Numbered from the stretch's first letter, positions 11,621 to 47,969 are shown. The stretch is DNA of 64,000 nucleotides from Aptenodytes patagonicus (GCF_965638725.1 NC_134970.1:5213001-5277000); one strand, 5' to 3'. Made by a program: numbers and translations. The notes: a model not told the origin generated them from the sequence alone.

Positions 11621-12022
11621 ACTGAGTCCGGCACAACCCGAGCAGCTCCCTCGGATCCTGGGGCTGCTGCATCTTCCCCTGCACCCCCTTTGCTCTAACG
11701 CTCCCCCCGAGCAGAGCTCACCCCATGGCTCGCTGCTGGCCCGGCCCAGATTATTACACAATTGCATACGATGTGCACTCATGTATAGGTAAAGCCATCA
11801 CGTCCCTGCAGCTTTTTCCGGGACCTTCTGGCCCTGCTGTCCCTGTCCCAGGCTGGAGGGACGTGTCGAGTGAAAACACCGGCTTGCAGCTCAGTGGAAG
11901 ATGCTCTTTACTCAACACCCCCCCCGAGCCGGGACAGAGCGGGCACGTCCAGGCATCCCTGGGGAGGGGAAAAGGCAGGGTGGCAGGGGCAGCATGGGGG
12001 GGCCACCAGGGGGTCTCTTCCT
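11621..12022. other. Spacer between the ARMC12 remnant and CLPS, includes CLPS 3'UTR
   Basis: No coding sequence is recognised. Mammals carry the colipase-like genes CLPSL2 and CLPSL1 in this interval; no cysteine-rich colipase-like exon is visible here on either strand. The right part is the CLPS 3'UTR, with a probable AGTAAA poly(A) signal. Confidence 0.5.
11907..11912 (-). terminator. Probable CLPS poly(A) signal (AGTAAA)
   Basis: On the minus strand AGTAAA, a known weaker variant of AATAAA, lies about 110 bases after the CLPS stop codon. No canonical AATAAA is closer. The resulting short 3'UTR fits the compact colipase mRNA. Confidence 0.4.
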
Positions 12023-13080
12023 TCACTGCAACCCGTCAGAGCCCCGGGGATCCTTGCAGATGCCAAAGTCGCTGTTGGTGATGGAGCCCACGATGGACTT
12101 GTCAGCATCGCAGGTCAAGCCGCTCTCGCAGGGACACTTGTAGTAGACCCCATAGATGCTCTGTGGGGAACCAAGGCACAGTGCAGCACGGGGGACATGC
12201 CCCTGTCCCCGGCCATCCCTGGGAGCAGGGGAGCACGTACCTTTGGGGAGCACTCCTGCAACTCGGCCGCCTTCGGTGCACATCGGGCCAGGCTCAGGCC
12301 GCTGCCCCGGTGGCAGCAGCCGCTCTTGCACTGGGCACTCTGCAGGCACAGCTCCCCGGTGTCCTGCATGGCGAGGCAGGGCGTGAGCATCAGGTCCCTC
12401 TCTGGGACCCCTTAATCCCCCCCAGCTGTGGGCCCGAGGGGTTTGGATGGGTGTCAGACACCAGCTCTGCCTTTCGGCTGGGGCTCAGCACCGCTGCCAG
12501 CACGCCCGAGCCTCCCACCCTGCAGGATTTTCTCGGTCTGGCTCAAAATACCACCCACTGAAGTGCTGTTTTCTGCTGGGCTCACGGGAATAGGGCTGAG
12601 ACACCACAGGGAGAGCGTCCCCCTTTCCCATTCCCTGTGAGCCCCCCCAGGGAGGGGGTCCTGGCTGGCATAGGCAGCTAAGAGGTTCAGTCCCATCCGC
12701 TTTCAGGCTTCCCTGTCCCTTTACCCAGCTGCTTTCCCGGGCTCCGAGATCCCTCACAACCCCAGAAAACCCAGTATCCCATCCCCACCTGCCTCAGTTT
12801 CCCCAGCTGCAATAAGTTTTGCTTTCGGCGGCTGCAGCCGTCACCCCAGGGCTCCCCCACATAGCTGCTGCCAGAGACCAAAGCACCGCGGACCCCTCCA
12901 ACCCCCCGATGCGCCACGTGCCCCATTGCAGCACCCGGGGCTGTGTCCCAGCTGTGGCAAGGACGGGGCTAGTGTCCCTCTTACCAAGTTGAAGATGAGC
13001 CCTCGCTCATGTGGCGCTGGCAGGGCCGGGACCAGGAGCAGCAGGGCCAGGAGCAGGCAGGGGGGCAGCACGTTGGCCAT
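12023..13080 (-). CDS. CLPS: Colipase (pancreatic lipase cofactor), complete, 3 exons
   Basis: Colipase is secreted by the exocrine pancreas and anchors pancreatic lipase to bile-salt-coated lipid. Coding exons on the minus strand are 12985-13080, 12241-12363 and 12023-12160, all phase 0 with GT-AG introns, giving 118 aa (human 112). Residues 1-22 form a leucine-rich signal peptide. A short propeptide APHER precedes the mature start GLIFNL. All ten colipase cysteines are present in the expected spacing (ELC, QCK, CC, ARC, QEC; then CPC, LTC, GIC). The YGVYY segment keeps the tyrosines of the lipid-binding tip, and SIVGSITNSDFGIC is the conserved C-terminal finger. The start at 13080 is preferred because it lies in a perfect CCACCATGG context; an in-frame ATG at 13095 falls at the predicted transcription start. 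The gene lies between ARMC12 and LHFPL5, as in human. Confidence 0.96.
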
Positions 13081-13120
13081 GGTGGGCTCGCTCATGCCTC
13101 TGCCACAGGGCCGGCGGGTG

Positions 13121-13127
13121 CTTTATA
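13121..13127 (-). promoter_or_regulatory. CLPS TATA box
   Basis: TATAAAG on the minus strand lies 41 bases upstream of the chosen CLPS start codon, placing transcription start near 13095 and giving a 5'UTR of roughly 15 bases. A TATA-driven promoter suits a highly expressed pancreatic zymogen-class gene. An E-box CAGCTG near 13142 lies just upstream and could bind a bHLH factor such as PTF1, but no full PTF1 bipartite site was recognised. Confidence 0.7.
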
Positions 13128-13129
13128 GC

Positions 13130-14350
13130 AGGCGTCTCCATCAGCTGATGTGGCTGCTCCTATCACACCCCAACTCGTGGCATTGGGGCAGCGCCACGAC
13201 GCCCTGCCTGGGGCAGGAAAACAGCGATGCCCGTGCTGCCAGGCAGTGCCACGATGGGGACATCTCGCCCTGTCCCCAGGTGACCGTCCCACACCGGCGA
13301 TGCCAACCTGCCCTTTCGCAGCTCCTTTGGCCGAAGCGAACGCAAAGTAATGGCACTCCTGCGCTTCCCCTGGGGGGGATTTCCAGTCCTCCCTCCTCTC
13401 CTTCACCCTGGCTGCAGGGAGCCGTGGAGCTGGGGTTCTCCAAGATGCTCTCCTTGCTGGGTGCTGCTGATGGGTTCATAGACAAAGCGAGAGCCGGCGC
13501 CATGGCAGGAGCTCCGCTCCATGGGAAAGCACCCACCCCCAGATCCTCCATCGCTCGGACGTTATGCTCACAGGCGCCAAGAAACCTGCTTGAGAAAGCC
13601 CAAAGTGTGGCAGGAGCGAGCCCACCCCCCTGCTAGCATCCCACCGGCCTCGCTTGGTGCTCCAAAGCCTGCCCATGTCCCCATGTCCCCATCCCGCCGG
13701 CCACCACCGCACCCTGCCCTGCCAGATATTTGCTCTCAGTGTTTCAGCGCTTGGCTGATGAAAGGAAAACAGCCCTGGGAATGGCACAGCTTTTCACACC
13801 CGTGTTGGCCCGGCTGCTCTCGGCAATGATTAACACCCAGGCAGCCCTGGCCTTCGGCGGCCGCAGGGGTGACACTGAGGCTGGCACTGGCTGTGGGGTG
13901 GCTGTCACGCTGGCACGTGGCACCTGGACCCCACAGCAGGAGCTGAGCCGCTGCGGTCCCTCGGGATGCGGGGCAGAAGTGGCTCCTGGAGAAAGGTCCC
14001 AAGGTGGCCACAAGTGCCCTCGGCCCGTTGGGGCAGGCTCTGGGGCCACCCACGCTCTTCTGGCAGCAGGACACAGACGCCAGGCAGAGACCTGGCCCTG
14101 CCCCAGGTGCTGGCTGACGCCCCGGGGTGTCCTGGCAGCAGGATGAGCCCTTTCCCTTTCTGCAGCAGGGCTGTGGGGACGGTCCCCTCCCTGCCTGCAG
14201 GCCCAGCCAGCCCTAGAGCTGACGGGGGGGGGGGGTCCAGGGACCCGCAGCCCCCTGCTCCAATGATGCAGCACCCCATGCACCCTCCTCCAGTGGGAGA
14301 AGACCTTGGTGACACCAGCTGGGAGGGCAGAGGGGGAGCAGCCGAGGGGA
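13130..14350. other. Spacer between divergent CLPS and LHFPL5, no gene seen
   Basis: No exon is recognised. A stretch at about 13725-13860 is less repetitive than its neighbours, with TTTCC and ATTAAC motifs, and could be an enhancer for either divergent gene. This is only a suggestion from composition. Confidence 0.4.
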
Positions 14351-14354
14351 CACA

Positions 14355-15004
14355 GCATTTGGGACGCATCCTGGGGTGCACAGCACAGCCTGGGTGGATC
14401 CTGGGGGTCACGGCAAAGCCCCAGGCACATCCTGGGGCACACGCTGGGGGGCAAGACACATCCTGGGGAGCACCCCAACACGCATCCTGGGGCACGTGCA
14501 CATCCTGACACACGTCCTGGGGGCGCACAGCACATCCCCGGGCACACAGCATGGGCACAGAGCACATCCCAGGGCACACAGCGATGCACAAAGCGCATCC
14601 CAGGGTGCACAGCAGGGCGCAGGGCGCATCCGGGAGCACAGCCCAGGGTGCATCCCGGGGCGGATCCTGGGGCACGCACTGGGGACATAGGGCTTGTCCC
14701 ACAGGCACTGGGCACCTCCCAGGCTGCATCCTAGGGCATGTGATGGAGGCACAGGGCGCATCCCGAGGGAGCATCCCAGGGATATGGGGCACACCCTAGG
14801 GGCACATCCCGGGGGTGCATCCTTGGGGCACAGGGCTCATCCCAGGGGCATATCCCGAGGACACAGGGTGCATCCCGGGGGTACGGGGCTCATCCCAGGG
14901 GCATATCCCGGGGACACAGGGCACACCCTAGGGGCGCATCCCGGGGACGCAGGGCCCATCCCAGAGGCACATCCCGAGGGCGCATCCCGGGGACGCATCC
15001 CGAG
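14355..15004. repeat. Minisatellite directly upstream of LHFPL5
   Basis: About 30 degenerate units of 15-25 bp share the core GGGCACATCCTGGGG or GGGCGCATCCCGGGG, with GGACACAGGG inserts. The array runs for about 650 bases and ends roughly 250 bases before the LHFPL5 start codon. It keeps several frames open on both strands and produces glycine/proline-rich collagen-like translations that are not real proteins. Confidence 0.85.
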
Positions 15005-15258
15005 CCGCGCCGCCGGGCTCCTCCCGAGCCCACCCCGACTCGGGGCGGGGGGGTCGTGCCGGCTCCTCCCGGGTCCTCCCCGGCTCGTTGGGGGGGGGGG
15101 GGGGTCGCGCCACCGCTCCCCGGGGCGGTCCAGCCGCAGCGCCCGCCGCCGCCGCCGCCGGAGCCTCCCGCCGCCGCTCTCCGCCGGGGCGGGGCGGGGC
15201 AGCGCCGGGCGCCCCGGGGAGCGGTGCCGGTGCCGGTGGCGGTGCCGGTGCCCCCGCC
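15005..15258 (+). promoter_or_regulatory. LHFPL5 CpG-rich promoter and 5'UTR
   Basis: A CpG-dense block with GC boxes (GGGGCGGGGCGGGG near 15186) and CCG/GGT repeats leads into the LHFPL5 start codon. No TATA box is seen. The exact transcription start cannot be read from the sequence. Confidence 0.5.
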
Positions 15259-18200
15259 ATGCCCAAGCTGCTGCCGGCGCAGGAGGCGGCACGGATCTAC
15301 CACACCAACTACGTGAGGAACGCGCGGGCCATGGGGGTGCTCTGGGCCCTCTTCACCCTCTGCTTCTCCATCCTGATGGTGGTGACCTTCATCCAGCCGT
15401 ACTGGATCGGCGACAGCATCGACACGCCGCAGGCCGGCTACTTCGGCCTCTTCTCCTACTGCATCGGCAACGCGCTCACGGGCGAGCTCGTCTGCAAGGG
15501 CAGCCCCCTCGACTTCGGCACCATCCCCTCCAGTGCCTTCAAAACTGCCATGTTCTTCGTAGGCATCTCCACCTTCCTCATCATCGGCTCCATCCTCTGC
15601 TTCAGCCTCTTCTTCTTCTGCAACGCAGCCACCGTCTATAAAGTCTGCGCCTGGATGCAGCTGGCGGCAGGTGAGCGGGGCTGGGGGCGATGACTGGGGG
15701 GCCGGGGGCTGCCAATGGTCTGGCCAGAGCTGCTTTTCCCTCTCTGCCCCCACCTCGACTCTGCTGGGGGAGGGGGGGGGGGGGGGCTGGCCAGGAAAGG
15801 GACACCAGCATAACCTCCGTGCCCCATTTGCTCCCCCTTACTGGTTACCAGTGGGAAATTTGCAGCAAGCGAAGCCTGTCAGAGCAGCTGAGACCCAGCA
15901 GACTCGCTGCGCATGGGCAATGCTTCCCCCCGTGCACTGCTGCTGCTGCTGCAAAACCACGCGGCACTGACGGCCCAGCCACGGTCCATCCCTGCTTACC
16001 TGGGGGAGCTTTTCCTCCGGCCGTTGCCCAGCGCTGTTGCTTTTGCTCTGCCCCACGGTGCAGCAGGGTCATGGCTTCAGAGCATCAGTCCGAGAGAACC
16101 GAACGCCGCAGGGCCAGGGCACAGGGTTCCCTGCTGTGTTAGGGAACCTGCGGGAATTAATGAGGGATATGGTGATAACGTTTGCTGGGTTATTTGGTGC
16201 CTACGATGTCCCCTGCAGCAACCGGTAACTCCCTGAGCTCAGGGGACGACATACTGGGGAGGTGGAACAGGAGGAGGGGACTGACCGTAGGATTTGATAT
16301 CATCACCCACGTTCTCCTACTTTTCCGCTCATCCTCACATCCCTCCGCTCATCCCTGCAGATCTCCAGCCGTCCCCATCCCTCCCCCAACGCAGTGAGAC
16401 ACCCGAGACACTGGGTAACCCAGCTCCTGCGTTCGAAGCCTCAGCTGAAACCCAACCCAGCCCTTTGCTGCTCCTGAATCATTCATGCCGGGACTGGCTG
16501 CAGCCCCTGCTGTCCCCAGACACCCTGGCTAAAACCCTGCGGGAGGACGGCCATGGCATCGGGATTGCTCCAGTTCCTGGCTAAAGAAACGAGCTCAAGC
16601 GAAGATTTAGATAAGAGGCTTGGGGCAGCTCAGCCTCCCAGGGAGCCGGAGCAGGGAAAGGCTTTGCTGTTGTATTTGGGGCTTTTACATATGTTTTTGT
16701 GCTGGATGGGGGAAAGAAACCCGGCGCAGGCAGCTCCGGCCACATGGACAAGCCCGAATCGTCCCCGACAGCCCAGTTTCTCTGCACCAGACAGGCTCTC
16801 GGGAGCTTTCGAGCCGCCACCAGGCAATGCAGATGCTGCTGCATTTCTGGGAGTTATTTTAAAAAGGAGGCAGGTGACGATGAGCGGATCCATTTTCTGG
16901 CCTTTGCTCTGCGCCAGGGTGCATTTTCACAGGAGAAGCGATTCCTTTCCAGCTTCCCCCGTTTCTCCGTGCCCCTCCTCTCTGTTAGCTACAGGGAAGA
17001 GTAATTAAATGCAGGAGAAACCAGCTGCTTCTCAACGAAGAGAAATGTTCTCTGCAGACCTAGGAAGCTGCCCACTGGCCTTGCCGCTCTCCTGTCCCCA
17101 AACCAAGGGAAAAAAAAAACATCGGCAAAGGGTGAGGCAACCCCCCCCGAAAGTGTTTCCTGGTTTTCCGAGCACCCAGTGACAGAGAAAAGGTACCGGT
17201 ACGGGGCAGGGAGCATCTCGCTGCTGCAGGAGGTTGCGGATGTCCATGAAGGGCAGGGACAGACGGCCGCTCATCCAGAGCTCCCCCCATGGGGTTGTAT
17301 CTGGCACGAGGGGAGTCTGGGAGGTCCTCACACCTGCACAAAAAGATATAAAGGACCAGTTACTTCCATGCTCTGCACCAAGATAACAGCGGAGGATGCA
17401 AAGAGCCTCTGTTAATCACATCCCAAAGCCTTGCAGATGAGCTTGGCTCTTCTCCCTACTGAACCCAGTCACTCTTGTCCAGCAAATACAACAACAATTT
17501 CTCTGAGCACGTGGGGAAAAAAAAAGCACTTCTGAGCTTTTGGGACATGAGCCGCTTGGCAGAAGACGGCCCTTCAGCAGCTCGCGCTGGGTTTGTTGCA
17601 GCTCCCATGGCAAAGCCGCAAGGGCAACGTGCCGGGGGCCCCGCAGCCAGGCTGGAGCAGCCTCCGAGGTCGTGTGTGCGCCAGGGTCGGACGATGAGAG
17701 CAGCCGCAGGAGAAGCCGGTGGCTCACAGCCGGGCTGGAACCACCGCAGCTGAACAAGCAGAATTAATCTGCCTGCAAAGCTGCTGCTGAGGGCGGTGCT
17801 GCCTCGGCAAAGCATAAGCTGAAATCCGGCTACGGACGGGGCAACAACAAGGTTCTCCACCTTGCACAGACTAAATCCATCCCAGTTTTGTTCGGAGAAA
17901 ATATGTCTTCGGAGTGACACAGCCAGGGACGTGTGTGGAGGCAGGAGAGGAGAGGTGTTGCCTGGGCAACGCAGTGATGGGAGATGCTGCCGCAGCGTGT
18001 CCTTGATGGGGAGCAGCATGCTGAGCTTGTGGGAAGGCAGCGTGCCATAACCTTCTCCTCCCCGGCTGCAGCAGCGTGAACGAAGCAGAGCCCACGCGTG
18101 ATGGGCAACTGCAGGGCATGGGGAACCTTTACGCCTAGTTAGCTGGTCCATAGTATTTTCTCTCTTTGTAGCGTTGTGGTTGTGGCCGGACGCAGCCTTG

Positions 18201-18742
18201 CCGTGCTCCTCCACCGGCAGTGTCAGCTCAGCAGGTAGCTCGCGGCCACTGTAACGTCTCCTTCTCCCTGCAGCTACCGGGCTGATGATCGGCTGCCTGA
18301 TCTACCCCGACGGCTGGGACTCGAGCGAGGTGAAGCGCATGTGCGGGGACAAGACGGACAAGTACACGCTGGGCGCCTGCACCGTGCGCTGGGCGTACAT
18401 CCTCTGCATCATCGGCATCCTCGACGCTCTCATACTCTCCTTCCTGGCCTTTGTGTTGGGGAACCGGCAGGACAACCTCCTCCCGTCTGATTTTAAAGTG
18501 GAAAATAAAGGTAAAAGCAGCTGGGGCTGAGCTCCGAGCCCCCGTCCTGCTGCAGAGCATTTCCACACCGCAGGGGAGTGCTGTTATTTGGGAGGGTGAT
18601 GGCTTCCTCCAGTGGGAGAAGCAGGAGAGCTGTCACAGTCACCACGCTGCAGGTGAAAACACACCTGCACCTCTGTTGTTATTCCTATACCCCAGTAACA
18701 GGGCAACTACCTTTTTGTTTTACAGAAGAGGGCAACAACTGA
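15259..18742 (+). CDS. LHFPL5: LHFPL tetraspan subfamily member 5 (TMHS), complete, 3 coding exons
   Basis: TMHS is a tetraspan subunit of the hair-cell mechanotransduction complex, linking tip-link PCDH15 to TMC1. Coding exons are 15259-15670, 18274-18510 and 18726-18742, giving 221 aa (human 219). Membrane segments lie at about residues 24-46, 98-126, 131-148 and 177-200. The first extracellular loop holds [10 protein letters not shown] and [12 protein letters not shown], and the second PDGWDSSEV with paired cysteines. Tyr127 and Thr165, positions reported mutated in human DFNB67 deafness, are conserved. Exon 1 joins exon 2 within Ala138 (G|CT), and exon 2 joins exon 3 at G|AA to give the tail EEGNN. 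The start has G at -3 and aligns with the human N-terminus (KLLPAQEA). Reading through the exon 2 donor would instead end in GKSSWG. A strong donor at 18759 adds a 3'UTR exon. Confidence 0.96.
15671..18273 (+). other. LHFPL5 intron 1
   Basis: This is a 2.6-kb intron with donor GTGAGC and acceptor CTCCCTGCAG. No additional exon, RNA gene or recognisable transposon is seen. A G-run lies near 15775. Confidence 0.85.
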
Positions 18743-18758
18743 CAGAGCTGATCACCAC
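18726..18758 (+). other. LHFPL5 exon 3, last coding exon, 33 nt
   Basis: A micro-exon lies between acceptor TTTTGTTTTACAG and the near-perfect donor GTAAGT at 18759. The first 17 nt finish the protein; the remaining 16 are 3'UTR. The stop lies so close to the downstream junction that nonsense-mediated decay is not expected. Confidence 0.75.
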
Positions 18759-19293
18759 GTAAGTGATGCCCGCAGCGATTTTTAATGTTTCTTCCAAGCA
18801 CACGTGATGCTGCTGTTGTATCTTGAGGATTACTAAAGGATCGGCAACTGTATAGAGTGTGGTGCTATAGGCACATTGGTTTTATTTGTGGTTAAAAAGT
18901 AAAAAAAAAAAAAAAGCTTAAAATTTGAAGTCATACTCCGTTTGGCAACAGCTGACCTTTTCTTTCTCTTCCCAGGGACACCTAGAACTCTTCTTCCATC
19001 AACTTCAAGAGACACAGCCCTTTTCTTTGAAATGGCTTTTCCAGGAGCTTTAAAAACTTGCCAACTTCTGTGGATTTTCTACAATTGTTCTTTTCACCTA
19101 AGGGGCCGTCTATTGGCTCACAGCTCTCGTGGAGTTTATTTGATGGGAAGAGCCCAAATCGGACACAGTCGGGGTTTTTTTGGTGGTGTTTTTGGGGGGT
19201 TTGAGTCCATCAGCAAACCTGGGGAAAAGGGGAGGGATGGCGATTTGCTGCTTCTTGGGGTTTGTACACCTTCTTTCAAGGAAATTACTTCTG

Positions 19294-19299
19294 AATAAA
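19294..19299 (+). terminator. LHFPL5 poly(A) signal, proximal
   Basis: A canonical AATAAA followed by an A-run lies about 320 bases into the terminal exon. It is the nearer of two candidates. Confidence 0.45.
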
Positions 19300-19493
19300 A
19301 AAAAAGTTAGCATTTTGGGATTTTCTGCTAGTCTCCTTGGGGCAGGGGAAGTCCTCTGCCACGTCCCAGCTTGCCCTTGTGCTTGGAAAAACACCACAAC
19401 GCAGCCAATTCCTAGCAAAGCCATGAATCGGCTTCCCACTCCGGGCAACAATAACCAAAGACAACCTTTTAAAGAGGGCACTTTTCTGAGAAA

Positions 19494-19499
19494 AATAAA
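19494..19499 (+). terminator. LHFPL5 poly(A) signal, distal
   Basis: A canonical AATAAA stands 19-42 bases before a perfect 24-bp palindrome (19518-19541), which covers the expected cleavage region. Confidence 0.45.
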
Positions 19500-19517
19500 T
19501 CTGCCGGGCTGCAGATT

Positions 19518-19541
19518 TACTGTTACAGGCCTGTAACAGTA
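19518..19541. repeat. Perfect 24-bp palindrome
   Basis: Two 12-base arms, TACTGTTACAGG and its exact reverse complement, abut without a spacer. Just outside, GCAG (19511-19514) and CTGC (19543-19546) could extend the stem after an asymmetric bulge. It lies between the convergent LHFPL5 and SRPK1 3' ends. Confidence 0.95.
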
Positions 19542-20149
19542 CCTGCAAACTGCAGCAGATGGTGCCAGTCAGCATCAACTCGCTGCACCGCCGGAACCCG
19601 CCGATTAATCCGATTTAGCCATCATTTCCCATCACGGCCAACACCCACCTGTGGCGGCCCCTTCAGCACAGTCCGTTTCTGCAGAAGACAAAGCAGCACA
19701 GCATCCCGTCCAGCTCTTACCTGGTCAGAACCCCAAATTAGCCTGGATTATGATTTTCATTTCTGCTTGCTGTGATCTGTTGGTTCCTGCAGCAGACAAT
19801 TCAATTCCGTTCTAACAAGCACCTTCCAGTTTTATGCTTCCCTCTAAAAAAGTGTTTGGGAAGGTTCTGTTAAGACTCATTGCGAGGGAAGACAGCAGAG
19901 ATATGACAGACTTGGAGAAAAACATTTTAGAATGGAAAAATTCCAGCAGAGTTGTCCTGCTATTGACTACTCTTCTCCCCCTTTTAAAACAGATCACAAT
20001 ACCAGCAACAAAATCTTCACCTACACCATCTCCCTGCATCCCATTCTGGAAAGCAAAACTAAGCGCTCACTAGCAAAGACAATCCAGTCAACGGGCCACT
20101 AGCTCAGAAAGAACAGACTTACAGAGGGGACATGAGGAATAGGGCTCAG

Positions 20150-22522
20150 TTATTAAATAATCTGTTTATTGTACGGCTTTCACAAAGAAAAAAAAGACAA
20201 AGCACCCAAGTAGAAAGAATAAAAATGTATTTTCCTTCAGGTTTTAGACTGACACAGCAAGTACAAATCCTTTAGTGTGAGCACTTCACGGCAATTTGGA
20301 AATTTAACAAACCCCAAGTGAACGAGCACACGGAACAAGACTGAATCCCGACAGCTGCTTCTGCAGGTCTTCAACTCACAAGCTGGCTCTAGCCTTGGCT
20401 ATCACGGTAAAACACCTCCTCCTCCAGTCAGGGGTGGCAGAGGGAAGGGAAGGAGCTCTCAGAGTCGAAGCGTGCAGACGCCTTCTAGGAAGAGTTCTTT
20501 AATCAGCCAGTCTCAAGTACACAGGACCCGGTGAGCTTTCAAGACAACAGAAATTGTTTGCCCTGCCAATGTATCTTCACAGTATGTAGACAGTAGGTAT
20601 TTTGGAACCCAGTCCTTCTGTAACAGATATGGAAGTGACGCGCAACTGGAGAACTCCAGATGAAAGGGGAAAGAAAAAAGTCAAATCAGCAGTTTAAAAC
20701 TCTTTTGGTATGTTACCTTCCTTTAATTTTAGATTATATGCATAGAGAACCTGATCTACCCCTAAAAGAACATGCAGCATGATTTGCATTAATAAGCCCA
20801 ATCAGGCACGGGGCTGGAGAAACTCTTTTCAAGTGGATTAAATGACACCAAAGTTTATGAATGAACGATCCTTACGCACCAGGATTTCCAAACACACATA
20901 CAAAGTGACATGTAACAGTGGTCTTGGCAGCTTTGGCAACGTAATCGTCTCGGATAGCATCTGCGTGGCCTCTGGCACGCTCCTGCAGCGACTTCTATCC
21001 TCTGAGAGCCACCACGAATCCAAAGGCCTGTTTGGTCCAGGGTAAGGAAGTGCCTCTGAAGTCTCAACGCTGCCAAATCTCGCTTTAGAGTAGAGTAGGA
21101 TGCACTGAATCTGTAATAGGATGGGCAAGTCTAGAAGCAGCCATCGTAAAACTATCAAATGCCACAGTGATTTAACTTTTAATTAAAATTAACCCATTTC
21201 CTCACTATATCCAACCCCCTCTGAGAAGTTTATATAGAAACCCCACAGAACATTTTTACTTGGGGTAACTCTAAAACAGCTTCTAATACAGTATCTGCAT
21301 GGAAAAGTCAGTCCTCTTCCACTTCTGCTAGCTCTCCTTGTGCTAACGGCCCAGAAAATAAAAGGCAGTCCCACCCTGGGAAGTTATTTCTGAAGGCCAG
21401 CACCTGAAGCAAGTTAAAGGAAAAAATCTTTACACTGGGCCTCTTCAAGTGTTGATTTTGAAAGTCCAGGGCTATAGCATGGCTGTGATACAGATGCTGC
21501 CACCCTTTTCTTGCAAAAAAGTGAACGGGCAAAAATTAAGAGCCAGAGTAGACTGCATCAGTGAAAGCCAATCTCTCACAGATACAGCAACTGCCTCAAG
21601 CAAGGCAAAAAAGTGCCAGTAAGGGATAAAGACCAAAAAAACTTACAGCTCACTAAAACATTAGAAGAGTTGCCTGCAACAAGGCTACCTCTCTGCAGCC
21701 AAAGGGTGCACCCATCTGCATGCTGAAGATTGTGCGTTGAGTCAGTTCCAGCTTTTGCTCATTTTGCTTGTCACCTTTTAGTCACAGGCGCTAAAGTAGA
21801 AAATATCACCGAGTTCAGAAACTATCTGGGCACAGGGAAGGAAAAAGTAAATGGGCAGGGCACTTTGGAGGAAGAAATAAAGGATACTAAAACCTAGGTT
21901 TAAATAGCTCTTTGCAAAAAATTTAAGCAGCTAGAACTAGAGAAAAGTTATGTGACTGGAAAGCAAAGAATACAGTAGACACCTAGAAAACGATGGAGGA
22001 TTTGGAGGTCTTTGCTCTACAAGGAACTAACACCACTTTGGTGCCACCCGTTACTTCTCACCCCATTGCTAGCTACCAGATGAACAGCGGGAAATTGACT
22101 CCTGAATCAGTGAGATAAGGAGGCGTTTGGATCTTCACATCCCCCTCAGGAAGAAAGGAGAGTTGAAATTTAGCTAAGGGAGCATATCTGAGCACAGGTG
22201 AGCTCACATCTGTAGCACACGGTGATTAACAGTGAGGAGACTCAGAAAAAACCTTCATATTCTAGTCAATTAGTCTTTGGCGAAGCCCAATCAAGGCAAA
22301 ACACAGATGATGCCCACTGGCTGAGGAGAGTCCCCATTGAGTCACACAAGCAAACTCAGCAGAACAGGTTAGATTTATCTAAAATCTTGGAAGCCTTGAA
22401 GGAAGAACTTCACACTGAAAATGAACAAGGAAAAAAAAAAATGGATCTGGGAAGGGGCGGCTGGGTGCATGTACGCTATGCTGTAAACCAGAGTGTAGTG
22501 CTGTGGCATTGGGTCGAAGCCT
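20150..22522 (-). other. SRPK1 3'UTR
   Basis: This region follows the SRPK1 stop codon with no further exon recognised and runs to the AATAAA at 20165-20170. It is moderately AT-rich with no obvious transposon. Short open frames here are chance. Confidence 0.6.
20165..20170 (-). terminator. SRPK1 poly(A) signal
   Basis: AATAAA on the minus strand lies about 2.35 kb beyond the SRPK1 stop codon. That spacing agrees with the long 3'UTR of mammalian SRPK1. The SRPK1 and LHFPL5 transcripts would then end roughly 0.6 kb apart, tail to tail. Confidence 0.6.

Positions 22523-47969
<25,447 letters not shown>

Larger units (their letters stand above)
18976..19520 (+). other. LHFPL5 3'UTR terminal exon
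   Basis: Acceptor TTTCTCTTCCCAG precedes 18976 and pairs with the donor at 18759. AATAAA signals lie at 19294-19299 and 19494-19499, giving two possible 3' ends. The coordinates after the first signal are an estimate. Confidence 0.55.

Noticed and set aside
13081-13095. An upstream in-frame ATG of CLPS giving an N-terminus of MSEPT
   Set aside because: It falls at the predicted transcription start 30 bases after the TATA box and would put charged residues ahead of the signal peptide; the ATG at 13080 has an optimal context.
14694-15641. A 315-codon + strand frame with collagen-like Gly/His/Pro repeats running into LHFPL5 exon 1
   Set aside because: The repeat part translates the minisatellite, and the end reads LHFPL5 exon 1 in the wrong frame.
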